Assembly (NCBI GenBank): GCA_964444515.1
Contig: CAYUGY010000011.1
Location: 1 to 21,727 of the forward strand
Length of the DNA stretch: 21,727 nt
DNA from: JAIXRY01 sp964444515
GTDB taxonomy: Bacteria > Patescibacteriota > Minisyncoccia > Phycocordibacterales > UBA9973
Reading direction: 5' to 3'
Both the position numbers and the translations under genes were made by a program. How positions within the stretch are numbered: position 1 is the stretch's first letter; the number at the start of each line of letters is the position of its first letter. The notes below the pieces were generated by a model. It made no database searches, had not been told where the DNA came from, and saw nothing but the letters and a program-made list of their open reading frames with translations. This document shows positions 5,929 through 13,376 of this stretch, in pieces.

Positions 5929-7954
5929 ATTTCAACATCTTCAAAAATTCTTTTTCGTCGATTATTTTTATACCAAGTATTTGTGCATCAGTGAATTTGC
6001 TTCCTGGATTCTCCCCTGCTAAAACATACGACGTTTTTTTGGAAACACTAGCGCTGACCTTCCCGCCATTTTTGATGACCAAGTCTTTGGCTTCGTCGCG
6101 AGAGAGTGTTGGTAATGTTCCAGTGATGACGAAGGTCACAGCTTCTAGCTTCTTGCTTCTAGCTTCTTGCTGAGCAATCGAAATATGTTTCAATAATCGT
6201 GACAACAATTCTTGTGAATGCGAATCTTTTTGCCATTCGAGGAGCGAGTCGGCGACAGTGACGCCGACTCCGTCTATTGTTTCGAGTTCTTCTTTTGTAA
6301 TCTTTTTAATTTTTTCAATACTGCCAAAATGCTCAGCGAGCAAGAGCGCTGTCTCTTCACCAATATGACGAATACCGAGCGCGAAGATAAATCGCGCAAG
6401 TGCTACTTGTTTACTCTTTTCAATTGAAGCTATCAGATTACTCGCACTCTTTTCACCAAAGCGTTCCATTCCCACCAAATCACCTTCTTTGATTTCATAA
6501 ATATCTGCAGAATCTCCAATGATTCCTTCTTCCAAAAATCGTTCAACCAATTTCTCCCCCATACCGACAATGTTCATCCCTTTCTTTGAAACAAAATGTT
6601 TGATACTTTCGAGTTCTTGAGCAAAACAACGATTGTTCGTGCAAAAGAGCGCAGAGGTTTCGTCTCCAGTACTGGTCAAACCTTTCTTCACTGAGCTATT
6701 GCAAATTGGGCAAACGGTCGGCATTTTGAAGGCTTTTTCCTTGCCGGTACGAAGCTCAGTCAGCACACGAACAATCTCGGGAATAACATCACCTGCCTTG
6801 CGTAGTATCACTGTATCGCCAATTTTGAGCCCGTGGCGAGCTATTTCGTCGGCATTATGAAGTGTTGCTCGAGAGACCAAAGAACCTGCCACACGGACTG
6901 GACGCAAATGAGCTACTGGTGTCAGTGCACCAGTTCGGCCGACTTGAATAGCGATATCTTCCACAACAGTCGTTGCTTCTTCAGCTGGCAATTTATATGC
7001 CACACCGAAACGCGGAGACTTGGCAGTGTAACCAATCGCTTGTGAGACGTCGAGTGAATTCAATTTGATTACTACCCCATCAACACCGTATTCGAAACTG
7101 TTTCGTTTCGGAGCAAGTTCATCATAATATGCCTGTATGTCGTTTTTGTCAGAACATTTTTTGTACGTATCGTTTACAGAGAATCCAAGTTTTTTCAAAA
7201 GTTCCAATGTAGCAATTTGTGTATCTGGTTTTGTTAGCTTTGTATCAGATGAAGTGAGCTTGTCGATCGCATAGACGAATGTTTGGATATTGCGAGATTT
7301 GGTAATAGACGGATCAAGTTGGCGCAGTGAACCTGCAGCAGCATTTCGAGTATTAGCAAAAAGTGCCTCACCGTTTTTTGTGCGCTCTTTGTTAATTTTT
7401 TCTAAATCACTTTTTTTCATCCAGGCTTCAGCAACAACAATCAAATCAATGTTGTGTGGAAGTTTCTTGGGAATAGAATCTATCGCCAATACATTGTGTG
7501 TAATATCTTCACCAACTTCCCCGTCACCACGTGTTGCACCTTGAACTAATTGTCCGTCTTTGTACGTCAAAATAACTTTGAGTCCATCAATTTTATACTC
7601 ACAGACAAAATTTTGTTTTGAAAAATCATAACCTTCCTTTTCGATGAAACGTGCGATTTTGGCAAACCATCCATCAAGTTCATCTGCACCAAAGATATTG
7701 TCGTATGACCACTGAGAAAATTCGTGCTTCACTTTGGTGAATTTTTCAACTGGTGCGCCGCCGATTTTTTCGGTCACTGTACCAGCTTTTTTGAGTTCAG
7801 GAAAATCTTGTTCCAACTGCAGAAGCTCAATCACCAACGCATCATAGGCTTCGTCGGAGATTTCTGGAGCATCGAGTTCGTGATAGTTTGCACGATGAAG
7901 CTCGATAAGATCATGGAGTTTTTCGATGCGATTTTGAGCTTCCTTTTTGGTCAT
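5927..7954 (-). CDS. ligA: NAD+-dependent DNA ligase
   Basis: 675 residues, full length. It seals 3'-OH/5'-phosphate nicks in replication and repair using NAD+. Domains in order: Ia (residues 1-70), adenylation domain with the nucleotide-accepting lysine K121 in KIDG (121-124), OB fold (about 325-400), a zinc finger with C415, C418, C438 and C443, helix-hairpin-helix repeats (about 450-590), and a BRCT domain (about 606-675). The motif before the adenylation site reads SQWSYDNIF rather than the common PMLSLDNAF-like form. Residues 596-605 (QEARSKKLEA), the linker before BRCT, are encoded by a perfect 14-bp tandem duplication. The start ATG lies 9 nt after an extended -10 box. Confidence 0.98.
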   Translation of the reverse strand: MTKKEAQNRIEKLHDLIELHRANYHELDAPEISDEAYDALVIELLQLEQDFPELKKAGTVTEKIGGAPVEKFTKVKHEFSQWSYDNIFGADELDGWFAKIARFIEKEGYDFSKQNFVCEYKIDGLKVILTYKDGQLVQGATRGDGEVGEDITHNVLAIDSIPKKLPHNIDLIVVAEAWMKKSDLEKINKERTKNGEALFANTRNAAAGSLRQLDPSITKSRNIQTFVYAIDKLTSSDTKLTKPDTQIATLELLKKLGFSVNDTYKKCSDKNDIQAYYDELAPKRNSFEYGVDGVVIKLNSLDVSQAIGYTAKSPRFGVAYKLPAEEATTVVEDIAIQVGRTGALTPVAHLRPVRVAGSLVSRATLHNADEIARHGLKIGDTVILRKAGDVIPEIVRVLTELRTGKEKAFKMPTVCPICNSSVKKGLTSTGDETSALFCTNNRCFAQELESIKHFVSKKGMNIVGMGEKLVERFLEEGIIGDSADIYEIKEGDLVGMERFGEKSASNLIASIEKSKQVALARFIFALGIRHIGEETALLLAEHFGSIEKIKKITKEELETIDGVGVTVADSLLEWQKDSHSQELLSRLLKHISIAQQEARSKKLEAVTFVITGTLPTLSRDEAKDLVIKNGGKVSASVSKKTSYVLAGENPGSKFTDAQILGIKIIDEKEFLKMLK
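6141..6168 (-). repeat. In-frame 14-bp tandem duplication inside ligA (heptad type)
   Basis: The 14-mer GCTTCTAGCTTCTT occurs twice in tandem (6141-6154 and 6155-6168). Each copy is two heptads, GCTTCTA and GCTTCTT, so the array is four heptads. It lies in the linker between the helix-hairpin-helix and BRCT domains. Because 28 is not a multiple of 3 the two copies are read in different frames. Confidence 0.8.
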
Positions 7955-7963
7955 TATGGTCTT

Positions 7964-7972
7964 ATTCTAGCA
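7964..7972 (-). promoter_or_regulatory. Extended -10 promoter of ligA
   Basis: On the minus strand TG-C-TAGAAT runs from 7972 to 7964, 9 nt before the ligA ATG. The rest of the 113-bp gap (7973-8067) shows only T-rich sequence after the pilus gene and no clear terminator. Confidence 0.55.
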
Positions 7973-8067
7973 TTTCAAACCTATTTAATAAAAGTCGAAA
8001 AAGGACTTAGGTACAAGGCACTGACGAGCGGAAATTGAAACTTTTAAAAAAGAGTTTTCAAAAAAAT

Positions 8068-8601
8068 TTATTGGAAGGTCACTTCGAGTGCTCGTTCCAC
8101 CCGACTAGTATTATTACTATCACAAACATTATATCCTCGTACAACAATACGGCTAACTTCATCATTCATAGTGTCTTTTTCTATGTCTATTTCAAAACAA
8201 GGTTTATTGTTTGCAGAGGGGGCAGGTACAGGCCCGAAAGAAAATTTTCTGTATGACATATTACCAGCGGCACCTAATATATCAGATAACTGCACCGTTA
8301 TAGCGCTACCGAGCTCGGGATCTTCGATCTCTAGACATTCAATATTACCACTTGTTAATGTTCCTAAATAATAATGATACAACGCACATTCCATGCCAGC
8401 ATCGGCAACATACATGGCGGTCTGTGAATCAGAAGCGAGTCGGGACAAAATTCTTTGTTTGATACTAATGTTTGCAACACCAGCAGCCAAGGTAGACAAA
8501 ACAGTTATAACTAAAATAGTAAACAAAATAGTATACCCACGATATTTTGTGATTTTATTTTTTTCTTTCGTATGTAATTTTGCATTATTTACATTAAACA
8601 T
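8068..8601 (-). CDS. Minor pilin, PilX/GspK-like
   Basis: 177 residues from the ATG at 8601; a TTG start at 8634 would overlap the upstream gene but looks less likely. A 22-residue basic leader ends in KYRG, followed by the hydrophobic stretch YTILFTILVITVLSTLAAG. Cleavage after the Gly would leave Tyr at position 1 and Phe at position 5, so the conserved Glu5 of major pilins is missing. That is the known hallmark of PilX/GspK subunits, which sit at the tip of the pilus or pseudopilus and prime assembly. The next part, RILSRLASDSQTAMYVADAGMECALYH, matches the PilX-type pattern. The C-terminal domain has several Cys. Last gene of the pilus locus. Confidence 0.8.
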   Translation of the reverse strand: MFNVNNAKLHTKEKNKITKYRGYTILFTILVITVLSTLAAGVANISIKQRILSRLASDSQTAMYVADAGMECALYHYYLGTLTSGNIECLEIEDPELGSAITVQLSDILGAAGNMSYRKFSFGPVPAPSANNKPCFEIDIEKDTMNDEVSRIVVRGYNVCDSNNTSRVERALEVTFQ

Positions 8602-8621
8602 ATATATGTATTTATCTACTA

Positions 8622-9200
8622 CTATGCCCCCCAATTATATAGAGCACCGATATAAACCTTTTGGCGAGTATATCCTGTTTTATTTTTCCAACTAACTGTA
8701 ACTATCATAACAAATTTGTCAGAAGCATTTGCAGGATAAACGAAACGAATTTTGCGTTCAAATGTAGTAATATCACCATTCATTGCCGGACCAAAGAAAC
8801 CATAGTATTTTTGAGCTGCGCCGGTGAAAAATCTAATCGGTGTACATAGTCCATTTTGGCATTGCTGAACATAGTCAGCAAACATATCAAGCTCACAACC
8901 ATCTGAAGTAAAACATCCACTATATTTAGCATTAAAAGTACTCCAATCACCATTTTGAGAACCATTATATTGGTGTTGGAATGAAATTGTATCGCGATCA
9001 TTTCGAATATAATCCATTGCCTCATCAGCAAGATATGAAGCAGTGATCGTGTCTTTGAGAGAGCTCGTGTTGTTTACACTATCTCCAACTAACGACAAGA
9101 TTGCAGTGACCGCCAATACAAAAATAAAAATAGCAATGAGTGTTTCGAGCAACGTAAAACCTCGCTTGGCGATATATAATTGCTGTTTATTATTGCTCAT
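8622..9200 (-). CDS. Minor pilin, PilV/GspI-like
   Basis: 192 residues from the ATG at 9200, which overlaps the stop of the preceding gene by 11 bp. Longer in-frame starts upstream lie wholly inside that gene and are rejected. The leader MSNNKQQLYIAKRG is followed by FTLLETLIAIFIFVLAV, a type III signal with Gly-1 and Glu5. After the N-terminal helix comes YLADEAMDYIRNDRD, similar to the lAqeamE.iRa.Rd pattern of PilV/GspI proteins. The C-terminal beta-rich domain has four Cys and ends in a strand pattern (FVMIVTVSWKNKTG) frequent in CPR minor pilins. It should be an accessory subunit of the pilus tip complex. Confidence 0.82.
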   Translation of the reverse strand: MSNNKQQLYIAKRGFTLLETLIAIFIFVLAVTAILSLVGDSVNNTSSLKDTITASYLADEAMDYIRNDRDTISFQHQYNGSQNGDWSTFNAKYSGCFTSDGCELDMFADYVQQCQNGLCTPIRFFTGAAQKYYGFFGPAMNGDITTFERKIRFVYPANASDKFVMIVTVSWKNKTGYTRQKVYIGALYNWGA

Positions 9201-9840
9201 ATTGTCGTTGAGTAAAAAAAGTTTGTAATTTGAAAGGCGATTGTTCTTTGCCGACCATAGCAACACCTTCCACAAAAACACCAACTCCTGGTTGACGAGC
9301 ATCCCCAGAAACAGCACCGACAACAGAAAATCGTAATGTTGTCACATTCAGATCAGGAGCAGTGATTGGTGCGCATTCATAAGGAGAATACCCCCAAGGA
9401 GAAATACATCGCTCAATATAACCAGTGGGGACAGTTCCTGTGTAGTTGAATTTGAGTTGATAAATATATGTATCTTTTTTTTGAGGACCAACAATACGGT
9501 CATCGATCTGAAAAATAATACTTGAAGAACCTGCTATTGGATTATCTGTGATCATTGAAAAATCACAATTTGTATTGAAATTCATAGCCCCAGAATACGC
9601 ACCACACCCATAATTATATCCATACCGAATATTGCGAGACATATTTTCCATAGCGAAATTTAAATTATCCATTACTGAACGCATTGCTTGAGATTTTTTG
9701 TTTGCATTATTGACTGACATCAACACAGAAAGACCGAGCACCATAACTACAACAAAAATACTTGTCGCGACAAGTAATTCAACCAGCGTAAAACCCTGAT
9801 TGTTTTTTTGTATAAATTTTTGTTTGTTATATTGAAACAT
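9190..9840 (-). CDS. Minor pilin, PilW/GspJ-like
   Basis: 216 residues. The 16-residue leader MFQYNKQKFIQKNNQG precedes FTLVELLVATSIFVVVMVLG, a standard prepilin signal (Gly-1, Glu5). The following RSVMDNLNFAMENMSRNIRYG matches the helix of PilW/GspJ subunits (typically ...l..am..msr.IR.a...). The rest is a beta-rich domain ending near TFFTQRQYEQ. It starts 12 nt after the GspH-like gene and overlaps the PilV-like gene by 11 bp, so the minor pilins are translationally linked. The order H-J-I-K resembles minor (pseudo)pilin operons of type II secretion and type IV pili. Subfamily names rest on motif resemblance. Confidence 0.82.
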   Translation of the reverse strand: MFQYNKQKFIQKNNQGFTLVELLVATSIFVVVMVLGLSVLMSVNNANKKSQAMRSVMDNLNFAMENMSRNIRYGYNYGCGAYSGAMNFNTNCDFSMITDNPIAGSSSIIFQIDDRIVGPQKKDTYIYQLKFNYTGTVPTGYIERCISPWGYSPYECAPITAPDLNVTTLRFSVVGAVSGDARQPGVGVFVEGVAMVGKEQSPFKLQTFFTQRQYEQ

Positions 9841-9852
9841 ATTATTACTCTT

Positions 9853-10596
9853 TTATTTTATCGCAATTTGTCCTGTATTCCATATAGTAATTATCTTTTT
9901 CATATTATTTGCTGCAGTGATCTCTATACTGACATCACTAATAGGTACACCAAAAACAGTTGATTCACACACATTAGAAGCCAGTTGTCTGATTCGACAA
10001 AATTGAGCATCTGGTCTTGGTCTTGTAAAATATATCGTAATTGCATCGCCTGACACCAAACAATCCATTGATCCATTGAACACCGGCACCCCGATCAGAT
10101 TACTGGTACCATTTGATGACACACAAATATTTGTAATTTTTTCACTACTTAAAAAAGTAATTTCCTCAAGACATTCGCTATTTAACAACAAGGCACCCGC
10201 ACCACAAACTCCCGGAACTGAATCATATATCCCCCATGTACCAAAATCGACATCAGCAAAAAGTGCATACTTTTTTTGCCACGGAGAACCTGTTGTATTG
10301 AAATCACCAAAATAAATACCGAATCCTTGCAATTGATCTGCAGAATATTGTGTTTGAAAATTCTGAAAACCAAGTGCATATCCTTGCACTTTTCGTATCG
10401 ACATTGCTGTGTCTTGAACAACGTTCTGCAGATTAGCACTATTAGAAAAAGATCGAGAGTTGAACAAAATAACAGAAGCAATCAACACAAAAATCCCAAC
10501 AACAACCAACATTTCCACGACAGTAAAAGCCTTCTTTATACGTAGACGGAACATTGTATTTCTTTTATATAATTTTATTTTGTTTTTTTTAAACAT
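9853..10596 (-). CDS. Minor pilin, FimT/GspH-like
   Basis: 247 residues from the ATG at 10596; an internal ATG at 10554 would give a 9-residue leader and is a real alternative. The prepilin signal is RIKKA followed by FTVVEMLVVVGIFVLIASVILF: Glu5 is kept, but residue -1 is Ala instead of the usual Gly. Processing by PilD-type enzymes tolerates Ala in some substrates but is less efficient. The downstream AMSIRKVQGYALG fits the FimT/GspH N-terminal helix, and the C-terminus has the family's beta-rich look (ISDVSIEITAANNMKKIITIWNTGQIAIK). First of the four minor-pilin genes. An 86-bp gap with weak repeats separates it from pilD. Confidence 0.78.
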   Translation of the reverse strand: MFKKNKIKLYKRNTMFRLRIKKAFTVVEMLVVVGIFVLIASVILFNSRSFSNSANLQNVVQDTAMSIRKVQGYALGFQNFQTQYSADQLQGFGIYFGDFNTTGSPWQKKYALFADVDFGTWGIYDSVPGVCGAGALLLNSECLEEITFLSSEKITNICVSSNGTSNLIGVPVFNGSMDCLVSGDAITIYFTRPRPDAQFCRIRQLASNVCESTVFGVPISDVSIEITAANNMKKIITIWNTGQIAIK

Positions 10597-10615
10597 GTTA
10601 TTTCTTAGTGATTAG

Positions 10616-10661
10616 GTTCAAGCGTCAAAGGTCAAGTTTCGATGCACTTGGCGAAGCCAGT
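10616..10661. repeat. Weak heptads and a hairpin between pilD and the minor pilins
   Basis: Three degenerate heptads (GTTCAAG, CGTCAAA, GGTCAAG) lie at 10616-10636. A short imperfect hairpin follows at 10646-10661 (ACTTGGC, GA, AGCCAGT). There is no T-tract on the minus strand, so this is not a clear terminator and the minor pilins may be read through from pilD. No convincing promoter of their own is seen. Confidence 0.4.
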
Positions 10662-10682
10662 CACATCACCTATACACTACTT

Positions 10683-11477
10683 CTAGCTAATTCTAAACCA
10701 ATTCAAAATAGAAAAGACATCAATCCTTAATAGAAAAACAATAAATGTAGCTATTGCCAAAAAAGGACCAAATGGTACCTGACTTTTCATTTTGAGAGAA
10801 CCTCTGCGAACAAGCATCACTAACAAAGAAAAAATTGCACCGATCCAAAAAGACATCATTACAACAGCAATGCCACGCTCCCAGCCAAGTAACGCCCCGA
10901 TAAGAATACCAAGGAGTGTGTCTCCCCACCCCATCCAGCGTTCCTTTGAAACAAATGAAAGCAGCGCAAAAGGTGCTGCACAAAAAATAATACCGTAGAA
11001 TATTTCAATAAATGGTACACGCAATACAATAAATGCATTTGCCATAGCAACGACAATCGCAGTATACACAACAGTTGTTGGAATCATTTTGTGTTTAATG
11101 TCATATACAGAAATAACAATCAATGAAGAGAATACAATTGCGTACCCTGCAAACAAAGAGGTAAACACAATCGGATTACCAAACACCGAAGACAATACAA
11201 AAGCAATGGCCCCAAACACAAAACCCGTAAGTAATTCAATGATCGGATACTGTGGGGAGATTTTTGACAAACAGCGTGTACACTTCCCACCCTGTACAAC
11301 AAAAGAAACAACAGGGATAAGTTCTTTTGATTCAAGTATTTTATTACAAGAAAAACACTTTGAACGACCTGAAACAAATGATCGCCCAGTACCGATTCGA
11401 TAAATAATTACATTCAAAAAAGAACCGATAATTAAACCGAGGACAGAGAACAATGTGACGAGAAGTATAGTATTCAT
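10683..11477 (-). CDS. pilD: Prepilin peptidase / N-methyltransferase
   Basis: 264 residues, integral membrane enzyme. It cleaves the leader of all prepilins in this locus and methylates the new N-terminal residue. Visible: N-terminal transmembrane helix with GSFLNVIIYR (residues 18-27), the zinc-type CxxC pairs C41/C44 and C66/C69, the first catalytic Asp in YDIKHKMIP (D126), the second in GWGD (D186, the GxGD motif), and about seven further hydrophobic helices. It follows the pilin gene but is separated from it by a strong terminator, and it has its own extended-type -10 box 6 nt from the ATG. The four minor pilins follow. Confidence 0.95.
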   Translation of the reverse strand: MNTILLVTLFSVLGLIIGSFLNVIIYRIGTGRSFVSGRSKCFSCNKILESKELIPVVSFVVQGGKCTRCLSKISPQYPIIELLTGFVFGAIAFVLSSVFGNPIVFTSLFAGYAIVFSSLIVISVYDIKHKMIPTTVVYTAIVVAMANAFIVLRVPFIEIFYGIIFCAAPFALLSFVSKERWMGWGDTLLGILIGALLGWERGIAVVMMSFWIGAIFSLLVMLVRRGSLKMKSQVPFGPFLAIATFIVFLLRIDVFSILNWFRIS

Positions 11478-11483
11478 ATATCA

Positions 11484-11489
11484 AGTATA
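11484..11489 (-). promoter_or_regulatory. -10 box of pilD
   Basis: TATACT on the minus strand (11489 to 11484), 6 nt before the ATG at 11477. Lacks the upstream TG. A leaderless mRNA is predicted. Confidence 0.5.
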
Positions 11490-11521
11490 CCTTTTTACAA
11501 AAACTAATCGGTGTGAAAAAC

Positions 11522-11556
11522 TATAAAAAAATAAAACCCGCAATCGCGGGTTTTAT
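11522..11556 (-). terminator. Strong terminator of the major pilin gene
   Basis: An 11-bp perfect stem (11531-11541 with 11546-11556; core AAAACCCGC/GCGGGTTTT) with an AATC loop. On the minus strand a T-rich tract continues to 11522. It starts 14 nt after the pilin stop and separates the pilin mRNA from pilD. The A-rich far side would also allow plus-strand termination. Confidence 0.9.
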
Positions 11557-11570
11557 TTTGACTAAACTGA

Positions 11571-11966
11571 CTAGTTACAAGCTGTAGCTGATCCGATTGT
11601 TGAAGTAGCTGATTTTGCCATTCCCAATGAATCAATACACCAGAAACCTCCTGACTTAAGAGTTGCTTCTGCAGCCCATACTGTTGCAGCATCGTTACAA
11701 GTAGTTGCAACACCTGATGATGAAAGAGCACCTGCTCGAGCTTGAGCAACAGTAGGATCAGAACAAACACCTGCGTAAGAATTGTTTGTATCGTTGAAAA
11801 TTTCTGCTTGTGCACGAATACTTGCCATGTTTGATTTAGTTGCAGCATCAGCACCTTTGTTACGAGCTGAACTCAATGATGCAAGCACCACTGAAGCCAA
11901 GATACCGATAATAGCAATAACAACCAACAATTCAATCAATGTAAAACCTTTAAATCCTTTTTTCAT
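11571..11966 (-). CDS. Major type IV pilin
   Basis: 131 residues from the ATG at 11966 (an upstream extension to 12074 lies in the leader region and is rejected). The short leader MKKGFKG is followed by FTLIELLVVIAIIGILASVV, the classic pilin signal with Gly-1, Phe1 and Glu5. The mature protein is about 124 residues, shorter than most proteobacterial pilins, with four Cys in the globular part (one in WCIDS, one near the C-terminus) that may form disulfides. Small Ala/Ser-rich domain, as often seen in CPR pilins. It has its own promoter, a 52-nt leader and a strong terminator, so it is probably made in excess over the machinery. Its position between pilC and pilD supports the role of main fibre subunit. 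Confidence 0.93.
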   Translation of the reverse strand: MKKGFKGFTLIELLVVIAIIGILASVVLASLSSARNKGADAATKSNMASIRAQAEIFNDTNNSYAGVCSDPTVAQARAGALSSSGVATTCNDAATVWAAEATLKSGGFWCIDSLGMAKSATSTIGSATACN

Positions 11967-12024
11967 AATTATAAAATCCGTAATTTTTTTTGCGCCGGAC
12001 GGCACATAATCTTGTAATGTTCTT

Positions 12025-12033
12025 ATTATAGCA
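12025..12033 (-). promoter_or_regulatory. Extended -10 promoter of the major pilin
   Basis: On the minus strand TG-C-TATAAT runs from 12033 to 12025. The predicted start near 12018 leaves a leader of about 52 nt containing a small GC hairpin (GTGCC/GGCGC, near 11991-12004). No strong Shine-Dalgarno sequence is present. A -35 box is not obvious. Confidence 0.65.
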
Positions 12034-12078
12034 CTGTATGAAATAAGACAAGGTGCAAAAGTGGATAAAAACAACGCA

Positions 12079-12166
12079 AGCTTCTAGCTACCAGCACCTA
12101 GCAAAAAACAGGTATCACTTGTTTTTTTGAATTTGACTAGTAGCTAGATGCTAGTCGCTAGGAGCT
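12079..12166. repeat. Inverted heptad arms around the pilC terminator
   Basis: The left arm 12079-12102 reads AGCTTCT, AGCTACC, AGCACCT plus AGC. The right arm 12143-12166 reads GCTAGAT, GCTAGTC, GCTAGGA plus GCT, preceded by ACTAGTA. The arms are complementary at 20 of 24 positions and enclose the hairpin at 12103-12127. The right arm almost touches the pilC stop codon (12172-12170). It has the same architecture as 3446-3544 with a different heptad. Confidence 0.8.
12103..12127. terminator. Terminator-like hairpin after pilC
   Basis: AAAAAACAGGT (12103-12113) pairs with ACTTGTTTTTT (12117-12127), loop ATC. It has one G/T wobble on the plus strand, which becomes an A/C mismatch on the minus strand where pilC is read. 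Flanked by heptad arms that lengthen the stem. Confidence 0.6.
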
Positions 12167-12169
12167 GTA

Positions 12170-13372
12170 TTAGTTGATTCCTCCAGCAATGTTATAAATC
12201 GGCATAAGTACTGAAACGAGCAATGTTCCAACACCGAGCCCAAGTCCGACAATCATGAGTGGCTCAATCAGTCCAACCATTGTATCAACAGCATCATCAA
12301 CTTCACGTTTGTAGAACTTTGCCAAAGTTTTCAAAATAGTCCCCATTGCACCTGATTCCTCACCAACCTTGATCATCTGAACTAGAATTGGAGCGATCTC
12401 TGGATGACCGTCAATTGAATCAGAAAAGGTTGTTCCTCCTTTTACTTTTTCAGCGGCTTGTCTCAAGATGTCGTGATACACCTGATTGTCCACAACATCA
12501 CCAGTGATTTCAATTGCACGAACAATTGGAATACCTGAAGAAAGCATGGTATCCATATTGTCAGCCAAACGAGCTAAGTACATTTTTCTAAAAAGTGGAC
12601 CGAACACAGGTACGGCGATTTTTGTTCTATCCAAAAACTGTTGCCCTGATGTTGTCCGTGAAAGATATACAACATATCCAACAAACGCAAAAATAATAAT
12701 GACAACAAAAAACCCATAATGAACCAATGTGTCACTGGCCCACATAACCATCTTGGTATACCATGGAACAACTTGTCCACTTTCGATAATAATTTTTGAA
12801 AGCTTCGGAATAACGAGCACCAACATCAGTGTCATCACAGTAAAAAAGATACCGATAACGAAAGCAGGATAAATCAAGGCGTTCTTGATTTTTTTGGTCA
12901 AAGCATATTGACGATCAAGATATTCAGCCAAATAAGAAAATGTCTGTGTGAGCTTCCCAGATTCTTCACCTGATTTGACCATGGAAACATAGAAATCTGA
13001 AAAAATTTTAGGATGCTTTGATAGTGCACCAGAAATAGATGAACCTGCCTGCAAATCACTACCGATTGTTTCGAGTGCCTTGGAAAGCATTTTGTTTTCC
13101 GCATTTCCTGACATCAAATTAAACGCCTTCAATGCTGAAACCTGTGCCTCAAACAAGGTTGAAATTTGCCGTGACATAATCACCACGTCTTTCATGGGTA
13201 CGCTTTCAAAAAAAGAAAGATTGAATCCTTTTTTCTCATCCTCAGAAACAAGCGTAACCACAACCAAACCTCTCCGTTGCAATGCAGTAATAGCGGCATC
13301 TCGAGTAACAGCCTCAACGATACCGTTTTTCTTTTCACCTTTATCACCAACTGCTTGATACTTGAAATTCAT
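12170..13372 (-). CDS. pilC: Type IV pilus inner-membrane platform protein
   Basis: 400 residues, typical of PilC/GspF. It is the membrane base on which the PilB and PilT motors act. Two repeated cytoplasmic GspF helical domains are visible: about residues 60-185 (SRQISTLFEAQVSALKAF, SGEESGKLTQTFSYLAEYLDRQ) and about 260-380 (ARLADNMDTMLSSGIPIVRAIEITG, VGEESGAMGTILKTLAKFYKREVDDAV), the same motifs twice. Transmembrane helices lie near 168-192, 215-235 and at the C-terminus (PLMIVGLGLGVGTLLVSVLMPIYN). The N-terminus MNFKYQAVGDKGEKKNG is standard. It is read from a separate AT-rich promoter region with five heptads in its predicted leader. Confidence 0.96.
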   Translation of the reverse strand: MNFKYQAVGDKGEKKNGIVEAVTRDAAITALQRRGLVVVTLVSEDEKKGFNLSFFESVPMKDVVIMSRQISTLFEAQVSALKAFNLMSGNAENKMLSKALETIGSDLQAGSSISGALSKHPKIFSDFYVSMVKSGEESGKLTQTFSYLAEYLDRQYALTKKIKNALIYPAFVIGIFFTVMTLMLVLVIPKLSKIIIESGQVVPWYTKMVMWASDTLVHYGFFVVIIIFAFVGYVVYLSRTTSGQQFLDRTKIAVPVFGPLFRKMYLARLADNMDTMLSSGIPIVRAIEITGDVVDNQVYHDILRQAAEKVKGGTTFSDSIDGHPEIAPILVQMIKVGEESGAMGTILKTLAKFYKREVDDAVDTMVGLIEPLMIVGLGLGVGTLLVSVLMPIYNIAGGIN

Positions 13373-13376
13373 TGAT

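Noticed and set aside
7973..8067. Terminator after the last minor pilin
   Set aside because: The A/T-rich arms near 8037-8062 pair too weakly and have no GC core.
9201..9323. N-terminal extension of the PilV-like minor pilin
   Set aside because: It lies entirely within the PilW-like gene, and would put 42 residues before a prepilin signal that already has a normal leader from the ATG at 9200.
11967..12074. Longer start for the major pilin
   Set aside because: It runs through the promoter and leader hairpin; a 7-residue leader MKKGFKG is typical.
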